A stretch of DNA of 64,000 nucleotides. Origin: Paludibacteraceae bacterium. Its GTDB lineage: Bacteria; Bacteroidota; Bacteroidia; Bacteroidales; Paludibacteraceae. Both the position numbers and the translations under genes were made by a program. The stretch covers positions 1 through 64,000 of the forward strand of contig JAKSNW010000002.1 in assembly GCA_024405895.1 (NCBI GenBank). The letters run 5' to 3'. Of this stretch, positions 36,674-45,313 are shown in pieces (position 1 is the stretch's first letter; each line of letters starts with the position of its first letter). The notes beneath the pieces were generated by a model. The model ran no database searches. It was given only the letters and a program-made list of their open reading frames with translations, and was not told where the DNA came from.

Positions 36674-39418
36674 TTAATGTGCTTCAAGCCAGTTAGTACC
36701 GATTCCTACCTCTGCTTTCAATGGAACAGATAGTTTAACCACATGTTCCATTTCCTCAGTGACAATATGTTTCAGTGTTTCAATTTCATTTTGTGGAACA
36801 GAGAAATCAAGTTCATCGTGCACCTGAATAAGCATTTTGGCCTTGAGTCCTTCTTTTTCTATACGCTGATGAATGCGAACCATGGCCAGTTTCATAATGT
36901 CGGCAGCCGTACCTTGAATAGGGGCATTTACGGCATTGCGGTTGGCAAAGGCACGTACGTTTGCATTATGTGAATTGATATCAGGCAACTGACGTTGGCG
37001 ATGGTAGAGGGTTTCAACATAACCTTGTTTCTGAGCTTTTAGTTGCTGGTTGTTGATATAGTCGCGAACACCTGGGAATGATGCGAAGTAGTGGTCGATG
37101 AGTTCTTGTGCTTCGCTGCGAGGAATGTTCAGACGTTCTGCCAAGCCAAATGCTGATATACCATAGATAATGCCGAAATTGGCTGTTTTAGCGCGGCGGC
37201 GCATGTCGGATGTTACCTCTGTGATAGGTACTTTATAGATAAGGGCTGCGGTGGCTGCGTGAATATCGTGGTCTGCACGGAATGCTTCAAGCAGATTTGT
37301 GTCATTGCTGAGATGAGCCATCAATCGCAACTCAATCTGCGAGTAATCGGCACTCAGGAAACTCTCACCCTCATTCGGAATGAATGCTTTACGGATGGAT
37401 TTGCCGTTATCGTCGCGAATAGGTATATTTTGCAGGTTTGGATTCGATGAACTAAGTCGTCCCGTTGCGGTTACGGTCTGATTGAATGAAGTATGAATCT
37501 TGCCGGTTTCGTTGTTAACGATGGCTGGAAGCGCATCGATGTAGGTGCTCAGCAGTTTTTTCATACCTCTGTACTCAAGGATAAGTTCTACTACTGGATG
37601 TACTTCCTTGAGCGCAACCAAGGTTTCCTCGTCGGTAACATATTGTCCGCTTTTGGTCTTGCGAGGTTTATCCACAATCTTCAATTGTCCAAACAGCAAT
37701 TCACCGATTTGCTTTGGCGAATTTACGTTAATAGGTCCCTCGGCATATTTCCTTATCTGCTGTTCTATGGTACTGAGTTTTACAGTAAATTCCTGCGAGA
37801 GATTTGCGAGAGCGAAATCGTCAATCATAACGCCACGGAACTCCATTGAAGCAAGCACACCGATAAGTGGCATTTCTATCTTGTAACATAGTTCCGTGAG
37901 ATTGTATTTCTTTATTTCTTCGTCCAAGACCGGCTGCAGATTGTTTACTGCAGCAGCACGTTGGCCTACCAACTGGATGAGCATCTCGGTGGAAAGTGTG
38001 TCTCTCAGTGCTTCGTAGTTACCTTTTACAACGGGTAAATCAGTAAGGGTGGCATTGATATATTGCTGTGCCAGTACTTCAAGGTAATGGGGCAGTTCTG
38101 CGTTGAGAATATAGTGCGCAACTTCGATATCGAACAATGGTCCGTGCATTTTGATGCCATGGTGAAGCATCATGACAATGAACGGTTTGAGATTATAGCC
38201 CGTTTTTGTCACTTCCTTGTTCTCCATCACAGGCTTCATTACGTTGAGCCATTCATTGATGGATACCCGGTCGGAAGGAAAACGCACCACAATGCCTTCG
38301 TTCTTGCCGGTAGCAATACCAATGGCAATCGGTTCTGCTTTCATACCTTCCAGGGTGGTAAGCAGTGAGAAGAATGACAAAGCCTTGACGTTGGCAAGCG
38401 CGTCAGCCAATTCCTCCTTGGAGTTAATGAGGCGGAAATTTATGTTGAGATTCTCTGCTGGCGTTGCTATGGTTTCCTCTTGAGTTGTCTCAATCTGTCC
38501 AAACAAACCGCCAATCATTGAATCGTTTTGGCTATTTGAAGTTGTTTGTGGCTGAGGCTCCAGTTTGCGAAGTTGTGTATGAAACTCCCATTCACGGAAG
38601 AGCGAGCGGAGAGCATCGTTATCTGGTTCTTGACGGCGCAGTGCTTCTGCGTTAAGTGAATAAGGCACGTCTATCTTGATAGTAGCCAAGAAGCGGGACA
38701 ATCTTATTTGTTCCACATTGTCTTCTACGGTCTGGCGCATAGAGCCTTTAAGTTGAGCGGTATTCTGCAGCAGATTTTCGATATTATCAAACTGTTTTAT
38801 CAGTTCTACTGCACGCTTCTCGCCCACTTTAGGGCATCCGGGGATATTGTCAGAAGCATCGCCCATGAGACCAAGCAGATCGATAACCTGATCTGGACGT
38901 TCGATGCCGTAGCGTTCTTTCACCTGTTCCACACCCCATACTTCGCAGTCATTGCCTTGTTTCTTTGGTTTGAAGATGAAACGATGCGGACCAACCAGTT
39001 GGCAGTAATCCTTATCGGGTGTCATCATGTAGGTATCGAAACCTTGCTCGGCAGCCTGGAATGCGAGTGTGCCAATCACATCATCTGCTTCGTAACCATC
39101 CACCTGAATCACAGGAATACGGTAGGCTGCAAGCAGTTGCTTGATCATCGGCACTGACTGGCGGATAACCTCCGGTGTCTCTTCTCGTTGTGCTTTGTAT
39201 TCAGGATATATCTCATGACGGAACGTTGGCGTCGAGGGGTCGAAGACCACAGCAATATGCGATGGCTCCTGATGTATGAGCACATCATTCAGCGTGTTGA
39301 GAAAGCCGAATACAGCCGATGTGTTTACACCTTTGGAGTTGACACGTGGAGCACGCATCAGTGCGTAGTATGCACGGAAGATAAGTGCATAGGCATCGAG
39401 GAGAAAGAGTTTGTTCAT
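36674..39418 (-). CDS. polA: DNA polymerase I with a degenerate proofreading domain
   Basis: 914 residues in three parts. The 5' nuclease (about 1-290) is intact: VFDPSTPTFRHEIYPEYK, GYEADDVIGTLA, TPDKDYCQL and GLMGDASDNIPG. The polymerase (about 510-914) is intact: motif A DYSQIELRLMAH (691-702), motif B RRRAKTANFGIIYG, motif C IQVHDELDFS. The middle 3'-5' exonuclease domain (about 325-500) keeps its fold but not its chemistry: the DxE pair is replaced by S351-L352-L353 in FFSLLTTLE, the N-x3-D motif reads NLKPF and the final YxxxD motif reads GQRAAAVNNL. It should therefore lack proofreading. Upstream of smpB on the same strand. Confidence 0.93.
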   Translation of the reverse strand: MNKLFLLDAYALIFRAYYALMRAPRVNSKGVNTSAVFGFLNTLNDVLIHQEPSHIAVVFDPSTPTFRHEIYPEYKAQREETPEVIRQSVPMIKQLLAAYRIPVIQVDGYEADDVIGTLAFQAAEQGFDTYMMTPDKDYCQLVGPHRFIFKPKKQGNDCEVWGVEQVKERYGIERPDQVIDLLGLMGDASDNIPGCPKVGEKRAVELIKQFDNIENLLQNTAQLKGSMRQTVEDNVEQIRLSRFLATIKIDVPYSLNAEALRRQEPDNDALRSLFREWEFHTQLRKLEPQPQTTSNSQNDSMIGGLFGQIETTQEETIATPAENLNINFRLINSKEELADALANVKALSFFSLLTTLEGMKAEPIAIGIATGKNEGIVVRFPSDRVSINEWLNVMKPVMENKEVTKTGYNLKPFIVMMLHHGIKMHGPLFDIEVAHYILNAELPHYLEVLAQQYINATLTDLPVVKGNYEALRDTLSTEMLIQLVGQRAAAVNNLQPVLDEEIKKYNLTELCYKIEMPLIGVLASMEFRGVMIDDFALANLSQEFTVKLSTIEQQIRKYAEGPINVNSPKQIGELLFGQLKIVDKPRKTKSGQYVTDEETLVALKEVHPVVELILEYRGMKKLLSTYIDALPAIVNNETGKIHTSFNQTVTATGRLSSSNPNLQNIPIRDDNGKSIRKAFIPNEGESFLSADYSQIELRLMAHLSNDTNLLEAFRADHDIHAATAALIYKVPITEVTSDMRRRAKTANFGIIYGISAFGLAERLNIPRSEAQELIDHYFASFPGVRDYINNQQLKAQKQGYVETLYHRQRQLPDINSHNANVRAFANRNAVNAPIQGTAADIMKLAMVRIHQRIEKEGLKAKMLIQVHDELDFSVPQNEIETLKHIVTEEMEHVVKLSVPLKAEVGIGTNWLEAH

Positions 39419-39461
39419 TGTTCCTGTGGTCGGTGTGATGTGAAACTATGTAGGGTTAAGC

Positions 39462-39926
39462 CTAACGTCTTATGAAAAGGTCGTAGCCCAATTGAGCCAC
39501 GTTGTAACGTCGCAGTTTATGGCGTGTAGGTCCTGCTGTAGCAAAACCTGTGCCATCAAGCAACATATAAACAGAGCCGCATGAATCGCAAACGGCAGTG
39601 CCATCGTCGCAGATGCGGAGTCGGATGTTCGGATTGGCTTCGTGTGGGCAGCTGAGGTCGAAGGCTACATAAGGACAACCTTCCACATTGACTGTATGGT
39701 AGACCAAAATGCCGCCATAGCCGAGATACTCGTTAACTTTGCGAGGTGTTATGAAGCATTTGTAGCCAAGCACCGGCACCACCTCTGTGGCATCGGCTGC
39801 GAGATTGATGTCCAGCAGAACCGGATAATCGGGTATCGGGGTTCGCATGTCATTGCATCCCACCACGACGAGCATTACAACAAAAAATGCTGCAATCAGG
39901 GTGATGTGGTGTTTTATGCAACGCAT
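39462..39926 (-). CDS. Rieske-like lipoprotein
   Basis: 154 residues with a lipobox at VVVG-C. The C-terminal half looks like a Rieske [2Fe-2S] domain: DLSCPHEANPNIRL gives the C-x-H box, and AVCDSCGSVY is at the place of box II, followed by the GTGFATAGP segment. But box II reads C-x-x-C where a true Rieske centre needs C-x-x-H, so the cluster may be altered or lost. It lies 12 bases after the murF stop, in the murF operon. Confidence 0.72.
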   Translation of the reverse strand: MRCIKHHITLIAAFFVVMLVVVGCNDMRTPIPDYPVLLDINLAADATEVVPVLGYKCFITPRKVNEYLGYGGILVYHTVNVEGCPYVAFDLSCPHEANPNIRLRICDDGTAVCDSCGSVYMLLDGTGFATAGPTRHKLRRYNVAQLGYDLFIRR

Positions 39927-39938
39927 GCCAACGACGTA

Positions 39939-41249
39939 TTAAAGCAGTGTGATGACTTGGTCGAGACCGATGCCGTGAGAGCCTTTGATAAGGATAGCGA
40001 AGTTGGAAAGCTCGTTCTCCTCAAGATAAAGTTTCAGCATCTGGAGATTGGCCAGTTTTGTATAAGTGCCGGCATTGGTACTGCCGAAATTGGAGCCAAC
40101 AAGAATCACGTTCTCGAAGCCAAGCTTCATGGCAGTGTCTACAACATGCTGATGCTCTTCGATAGAGGTCTCACCAAGTTCGAGCATATCGCCTAGAATA
40201 AGCAACTTGTTCTCGAGTTTCATTTCCGAGTAGTTACGGAGGGCAGCATCCATGCTGGCAGGGTTGGCATTGTAGGCATCCATGATTACCTCATTGCGAG
40301 CTGTCTTGATGTATTGTGAGCGGTTGTTGTGTGGCTCATAAGTCTCAAGTGCATGGCAGATGAGTTTAGGGTCGACATTGAAGAACAGACCGAAGGTGAT
40401 GGCAGCGAGCATGTTTTCGGCATTGTATGAGCCGATGAACTGGGTCTTCACGGTGTGGGCGCCTGAAGAGAATCGCTCGGAGTTCCATGACAGTGTGATG
40501 AACGGTGCTGATTTTTCCACACAGCCGAACACTCCTGCTTTCAACTCGTTGAGTGCGTATGTCACCTCCTCTGTGCCTCCGGCAATCTTGCTGAGATAAG
40601 GGTTGGTGATATTGCGGAAGATGTAGCCTTTGTGTTCGCGGAGATAGTTGTAGAGGGCACCTTTGGTTTCGATGATACCTTCCAGTGAACCGAATCCCTC
40701 GAGATGTGCCTTGCCGATATTGGTGATGATGCCATGAGTTGGACATACAAGTTGCACGAGGTCGGCAATTTCGCCAGGGTGGTTGGCTCCCATTTCCACT
40801 ACGGCAATGTTGTGCTCAGCTGTAAGACGGAGCAATGTGAGAGGCACGCCGATGTGGTTGTTGAGGTTGCCTTGGGTGAAGAGCACATTGTATTTCTCCA
40901 TCAGCACAGCAGCAATCAGTTCCTTGGTGGTGGTCTTGCCGTTGGTGCCGGTAATACCGATTACAGGAATGTTGAATTGCATGCGGTGGTGACGTGCCAG
41001 TTGTTGCAATGCTTCAAGCACATTTGGAACAAGGAGCATGCGCTCGTTGCCTTGTGCCACTTCGGGATTGTCAACCACGGCATAAGTGCAGCCAGCCTCA
41101 AGGGCTTTCTGTGCAAAACGGTTGCCGTCGAATGTCTCGCCTTTGAGAGCGAAAAAGATGCCGAATTCGGTGCGTTCGCGGCTGTCGGTCACTACCTTAG
41201 GATACTGAAGGAAGAGTGAGTAGAGTTGTTCGGTTGTTATCGTTGTCAT
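39939..41249 (-). CDS. murF: UDP-N-acetylmuramoyl-tripeptide--D-alanyl-D-alanine ligase
   Basis: Last cytoplasmic step of peptidoglycan precursor synthesis. The ATP-binding motif is GITGTNGKTTTKELIAAVL, followed by EMGANHPGEI and MDAYNANPASMDAALRN. 436 residues from the ATG at 41249; a longer frame of 28 codons upstream includes the -7 element at 41269-41276 and is excluded. No other mur gene is adjacent. It is followed by the Rieske-like lipoprotein. Confidence 0.95.
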   Translation of the reverse strand: MTTITTEQLYSLFLQYPKVVTDSRERTEFGIFFALKGETFDGNRFAQKALEAGCTYAVVDNPEVAQGNERMLLVPNVLEALQQLARHHRMQFNIPVIGITGTNGKTTTKELIAAVLMEKYNVLFTQGNLNNHIGVPLTLLRLTAEHNIAVVEMGANHPGEIADLVQLVCPTHGIITNIGKAHLEGFGSLEGIIETKGALYNYLREHKGYIFRNITNPYLSKIAGGTEEVTYALNELKAGVFGCVEKSAPFITLSWNSERFSSGAHTVKTQFIGSYNAENMLAAITFGLFFNVDPKLICHALETYEPHNNRSQYIKTARNEVIMDAYNANPASMDAALRNYSEMKLENKLLILGDMLELGETSIEEHQHVVDTAMKLGFENVILVGSNFGSTNAGTYTKLANLQMLKLYLEENELSNFAILIKGSHGIGLDQVITLL

Positions 41250-41268
41250 AGATATTACTAAGTGGGCA

Positions 41269-41276
41269 CAAAGATA
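41269..41276 (-). promoter_or_regulatory. -7 element for murF
   Basis: Minus strand TATCTTTG, 20 bases before the ATG at 41249, consistent with the short leader of this start. No -33 TTTG at standard spacing. Confidence 0.5.
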
Positions 41277-41354
41277 CAAAGATTTCTGCCACTTGCCGCT
41301 TTTGTAGGGTGTGAATTTATATAGTTTTTTCAAGAAAAGATGACATCTTTGTTA

Positions 41355-41383
41355 TTGCGGAACAAAATCTTTCGTTACCTTTG
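41355..41383 (+). promoter_or_regulatory. Promoter of the small barrel gene
   Basis: TTG at 41355-41357, 18 bases, then TACCTTTG at 41376-41383, 25 bases before the ATG at 41408. Confidence 0.5.
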
Positions 41384-41407
41384 TGCATCAATTCTTAAGT
41401 GACGACG

Positions 41408-41884
41408 ATGAAGCAGAAATTGTTGCTTACGCTTTTTCTCCTGATGCTTTTCTCCATGTGGCTGAAAGCGCAGAAACCGCAATTGCTTGGTGTCCGTTTT
41501 GATGCTGGCCGTCAGGTACATGCCGAGGTGATTTATGCCCGATATTTCGGCAGTCATCACCGATTGGACTTCGGTCACAGTCTCGGCAATTACTTGCCTT
41601 GGGAGGAAAACCGTTGGATTGTTGGTCTCAATCAGTTCTACAACTGGCAGACAGCTGGCAGGGTGAAATGGACTGTCGGCGGCGGTTTCGTAGAGTCGGT
41701 TGAGGTGATGAACGGAAGTTACCGCAGTTTCGATTTTGCTGTCGCCTTGCAAACGGGGCTGATGGTAGATGTCACCGACAATTTTTCTTTGGGAATTGAC
41801 TATCGCCATTCATGCAAGGTGCTTGGCTATATCACAAGCATCTGGAACATGATGGGAGGCTTGAGGCTCGATTGGCGATTCTGA
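41408..41884 (+). CDS. Small predicted outer-membrane beta-barrel protein
   Basis: 158 residues; I took the ATG at 41408, since the signal peptide (LLLTLFLLMLFSMWLKAQ) starts there; a GTG three codons earlier is possible. The mature part has short alternating strands (for example WTVGGGFVESVEVM, LQTGLMVDVTDNFSLGIDY) and ends GGLRLDWRF, with the terminal Phe expected of a barrel. At this size it would make about eight strands, like the OmpX/OmpW class. Family not recognised. Convergent with the membrane protein gene at 42003. Confidence 0.7.
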   Translation: MKQKLLLTLFLLMLFSMWLKAQKPQLLGVRFDAGRQVHAEVIYARYFGSHHRLDFGHSLGNYLPWEENRWIVGLNQFYNWQTAGRVKWTVGGGFVESVEVMNGSYRSFDFAVALQTGLMVDVTDNFSLGIDYRHSCKVLGYITSIWNMMGGLRLDWRF

Positions 41885-41938
41885 TCTTCGGTTTCGATTT
41901 CACCATTCATATTTTCATAAAGGAAAAAACATAACGGA

Positions 41939-41971
41939 GCGGTTCTCTGCCATTTTGTTGCTGAGAACTGC
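41939..41971. terminator. Weak hairpin between converging genes
   Basis: GCGGTTCTC pairs with GAGAACTGC (one G-T wobble) around a 15-base loop; a broken T run (GGTTGTTTTTG) follows on the plus side. It could end the small barrel gene. Confidence 0.35.
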
Positions 41972-42002
41972 AAGGTTGTTTTTGTCTGTCCGCAAAAGGT
42001 GA

Positions 42003-42980
42003 TTAGAAGATACCGAGATATTCGATAACCAGTTTGGCAACACTGAAGAGGAAAAGCAGCGGCAGAAATACGCGTGCAAGGTTGTTTTCCTGGTTGGAGA
42101 AGAAAGGACCGAGCAGGAAGGCTGAGAAGAGGAGCACTACGGTGGTGAGCTCGGTGATGTGAGGTGTCATGAAGCAAAGCATTACCCAGCAGATAAGGCT
42201 GATGAATGCCAGAACTCGCTGAAGCGTACGCACTTGTATTTTGTAGCGTAGCATGTAAATCTGATTGAGCACAATGATTACCAACGTCATCACCAGCACT
42301 ATGGCAAGGTAGACAAAGTCTTGTGGCGATTCGGTAAGGAGGTCAAGTGAAAGCAGATGGAACTTAGGCATCATGTTTTCCCACACAGGCATCTGGTTGA
42401 GTAGATAGAACGCTGCAGCAATGAGACTTGAGCAGCAGGCAAGTGTGAGAAACAGTGCGGTGAAGTTTCGCAGGTTCATCTGTCGCATTCCTATCAAGGC
42501 AATAAAGAAGACAGGCAGCATGATGATGCTTGCCGGCTTGATGCAGGTGGCTGCCATGACCACAAAGGTGATGTTTACCACTTTGGAGGCAGCATGGCCG
42601 TAGATAAGAATTTTTATGAGCTGATGAACGGAGATGTAGAACAGCAGTGCAATGAGTGTGTTCTCAGTGAAGACGTGCATCTCTGGTGTTGCCAAAGTGA
42701 ACAGCATCAGCGTGTTATAGAACGCATAGGTGCGAACAGGGGCAAGAAATGACGACTCGGTGAGTCGCTGAGCCGAGATGCCGATAAGCATGATTACCGC
42801 AAACTGAAGCGCACGAGCCACCCAGTCGGGCAGGGCAAAGAGCATTTGTCCTTGCAGCATGAACTGCACCATGGCAGTGTCGTTGCCGGCTATCACAGGC
42901 CACATGATGAGTGCACCGGCTGCAAGAGTCAGCACTATGCTGCTTTGAAGCGAACGGGAGAGTAAGCGGTAGAGATTCAT
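42003..42980 (-). CDS. Multi-pass membrane protein of unknown function
   Basis: 325 residues with about nine to ten hydrophobic segments and short loops (for example IVLTLAAGALIMWPVIAG, FAVIMLIGISAQ, VVNITFVVMAATCIK). I do not recognise the family with confidence; the pattern resembles uncharacterised Bacteroidales integral-membrane proteins. I chose the ATG at 42980; the longer frame starts with TTG inside the terminator stem of the upstream gene. Confidence 0.6.
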   Translation of the reverse strand: MNLYRLLSRSLQSSIVLTLAAGALIMWPVIAGNDTAMVQFMLQGQMLFALPDWVARALQFAVIMLIGISAQRLTESSFLAPVRTYAFYNTLMLFTLATPEMHVFTENTLIALLFYISVHQLIKILIYGHAASKVVNITFVVMAATCIKPASIIMLPVFFIALIGMRQMNLRNFTALFLTLACCSSLIAAAFYLLNQMPVWENMMPKFHLLSLDLLTESPQDFVYLAIVLVMTLVIIVLNQIYMLRYKIQVRTLQRVLAFISLICWVMLCFMTPHITELTTVVLLFSAFLLGPFFSNQENNLARVFLPLLFLFSVAKLVIEYLGIF

Positions 42981-42995
42981 CAGGAAATAGAAGAA

Positions 42996-43027
42996 AGCAG
43001 AGTGCAACTCGGAGGTTGCGCTCTGCT
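42996..43027 (-). terminator. Terminator of the M3 peptidase gene
   Basis: AGCAGAG-TGCAAC pairs with GTTGCG-CTCTGCT, a 13-bp stem; on the minus strand the sequence TTTCTTCTATTT follows, and on the plus strand TTTTATTG. It lies 20 bases after the dcp stop. Confidence 0.75.
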
Positions 43028-43046
43028 TTTATTGTTGGGTGAGTGA

Positions 43047-45170
43047 TTATTTCAAGCCACGACCACGGAGCATAGCGTCTGGATTAGGCTCTGCACCACG
43101 GAAGTCTTTGAAGAGTTTCATTGGTTCGTCGCTGCCACCTTTCTCAATCATCTTTTCTTTGAATGCTTTGGCAGTTGCTTTGTCGAGGAGACCGTTTTTG
43201 CGGAACATCTCGAAGGCGTCTTTGTCCAAAACTTCAGCCCAGAGATAGCCATAGTAGCCAGCGCTGTAGCCGCCTTTGAAAGCGTGGTTGAAGTAGGTTG
43301 TGCGGTAACGTGGGATGATTTCGTCGATCAAACCGGCTTTTTTCATCATGTCAGCCTCGAATTTCTGAACGTCGATGCCGTCAACGCTTGTCAATTCGTG
43401 CCAGTACATGTCGAGCATGGCAGCAGCGCAGAGTTCGGTGGTGATGAAGCCTTGGTTGAAGGTAGATACCATTTGAATCTTCTCGATCAATGAGTCAGGA
43501 ATAACCTCGCCTGTTTTGTAGTGTTTTGCATAGGTCTTGAGGATTTCTGGCTCGAATGCCCAGTTCTCGTTGATTTGTGAGAAGAGTTCTACGAAGTCGC
43601 GAGCAACGTTGGTACCGCTGACGGTTCTGTAGTGACATTGTGTCAAGAGGCCGTGGAGAGCGTGACCGAACTCGTGGAACATGGTCTCAACGTCGTCGAG
43701 AGAGAGGAGTGATGGTTGGTCGGTTGTTGGTTTGGTGAAGTTGCCGATGTTGACGATAACAGGGCGAACCATGTTGCCGTGGAGGTTAGATTGCTCGCGG
43801 AAGTTGGTCATCCAAGCACCAGCGCGTTTTGAAGCGCGTGGGTAGTAGTCGGTGTAGAGGATACCGATGAGTGAGCCGTCAACAGAAGAAGATACTTTGA
43901 ATACCTCGGCTTCTGGGTTGTAGACTGGCATGTTTTCGAGTTTCTCGAATTTGAGGTCGTAGAGTTGTGCTGCAAGGTTGAACATACCTTCACGAACGTT
44001 CTCCATCTGGAAGTATGGTTTGATGTCGTCTTCGTTCAACGCATATTTCTCTTGACGGAGTTTCTCGGTGTAGTAGTCCCAGTCCCAAGGTTCGAGTTTG
44101 AAACCGCCGTTCTCTTTGTCGATCATCATCTGGAGTTCGGCGCGCTCAGCTTTTGCTTTGGCAACGGCTGGTTTGAAGACAGTAGCGAGGAAGTCGTCAA
44201 CGGTCTTTTGGTTCTTGGCCATGGTCTCATCAAGGATGAAGTTGGCTGGGGTGTCGAAGCCGAGAAGGTTGGCTTTCTCGATGCGGAGACGGATGATGTC
44301 GAGAACAACTTGGTTGTTGTCGGTCTTGCCGCCGTTGTTGCCGCGGTTAGCGTAGGCCTTGAACATCTTTTCGCGGAGGTCGCGGCGGGCGCTGTATTGC
44401 ATGAAAGGAATCCAGCTTGGTTTCTGGAGTGTGAAGAGGAACTTGCCTTCTTCCATGCCGTTTTCTTTGGCGAGGAGGGCAGCTGCGTCGCGAACTGCTT
44501 GTGGCAGACCGGCGAGCTCTTCTTCTGTGGTGAGCACGAGTTGGAAAGCGTTGGTTTCAGCCAAGAGGTTGTCGCCGAAAGTGTTCTCGAGGGTTGCGAG
44601 TTGTTTGTTGATCTCACGCATACGGGCTTGGCCAGCCTCGTCGAGACCGATACCGTTGCGAACGAAAGCGCGGTTGATCTTCTCCAACACCATGAGTTGC
44701 TCGGTGGTGTACTCTGGGTGATTCTCTTTGTCGTCGTAGACGGCTTTCACGCGGGCATAGAGGTCAGCACGCATGTAGATGTTGTCGTTGTGCTCGGTGA
44801 GCATTGGGATGGCTTGCTCCATCACTTTCTGGAGTTCCTCGGTAGCGTCGCTCTCGGTTACGTTGTAAAGAACGAGAGAAACTTTTGCAAGGATATCGCC
44901 GCTCTCATCGAGTGCTTCGATGGTGTTTTCGAAGGTTGCAGGCTCTTGGTTCTTGACGATAGCCTCAATCTCTTCGTTTTGTTGTTTGATGCCTGCTTCG
45001 ATGGCTGGCATGTAGTCTTCAACCAAGATCTGGTCGAAAGGTGGTACACCGTACTCGGTGGTGTACTCGGTCAGAAATGGATTCTGACGCTCAGATGTCT
45101 GAGTCTGTTGTTTTTTGTTACATGCTACAAACATAAGTGCTGCTGCAAGTAATAATACAATTTTCTTCAT
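43047..45170 (-). CDS. dcp: M3-family peptidyl-dipeptidase, lipoprotein
   Basis: Zinc metallopeptidase that removes C-terminal dipeptides from oligopeptides. The zinc motif MFHEFGHALHGLL (HExxH) and the downstream Glu in FVELFSQINENW are present. The protein starts with a lipoprotein signal ending LMFVA-C, so it acts in the periplasm, unlike cytoplasmic E. coli Dcp. 707 residues fits the family. Expressed alone between a -7 element at 45256 and the hairpin at 42996. The codon use is strongly biased, suggesting high expression. Confidence 0.92.
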   Translation of the reverse strand: MKKIVLLLAAALMFVACNKKQQTQTSERQNPFLTEYTTEYGVPPFDQILVEDYMPAIEAGIKQQNEEIEAIVKNQEPATFENTIEALDESGDILAKVSLVLYNVTESDATEELQKVMEQAIPMLTEHNDNIYMRADLYARVKAVYDDKENHPEYTTEQLMVLEKINRAFVRNGIGLDEAGQARMREINKQLATLENTFGDNLLAETNAFQLVLTTEEELAGLPQAVRDAAALLAKENGMEEGKFLFTLQKPSWIPFMQYSARRDLREKMFKAYANRGNNGGKTDNNQVVLDIIRLRIEKANLLGFDTPANFILDETMAKNQKTVDDFLATVFKPAVAKAKAERAELQMMIDKENGGFKLEPWDWDYYTEKLRQEKYALNEDDIKPYFQMENVREGMFNLAAQLYDLKFEKLENMPVYNPEAEVFKVSSSVDGSLIGILYTDYYPRASKRAGAWMTNFREQSNLHGNMVRPVIVNIGNFTKPTTDQPSLLSLDDVETMFHEFGHALHGLLTQCHYRTVSGTNVARDFVELFSQINENWAFEPEILKTYAKHYKTGEVIPDSLIEKIQMVSTFNQGFITTELCAAAMLDMYWHELTSVDGIDVQKFEADMMKKAGLIDEIIPRYRTTYFNHAFKGGYSAGYYGYLWAEVLDKDAFEMFRKNGLLDKATAKAFKEKMIEKGGSDEPMKLFKDFRGAEPNPDAMLRGRGLK

Positions 45171-45255
45171 TGTTATTTATTTGATATTGTTATTGTTTCG
45201 TCGTTTGATGAGGCTTATGTGCGCACAAGGTGCTACAACGCCAATCTAAGACGCT

Positions 45256-45264
45256 GCAAAAGTA
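45256..45264 (-). promoter_or_regulatory. -7 element for dcp
   Basis: Minus strand TACTTTTGC, 85 bases before the dcp start; the -33 element is not clear. Confidence 0.45.
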
Positions 45265-45313
45265 CTGATTTTTTTAAATATGGTATGAGTTTTTGAGCAG
45301 AGAGTTGCTCCAA

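Noticed and set aside
43965..45152. 395-codon plus-strand open frame
   Set aside because: It lies fully antisense to the M3 peptidase gene, whose HEFGH motif and codon bias leave no doubt. The antisense frame is Val/Phe/Leu-rich without a recognisable motif and arises from the biased codon use.
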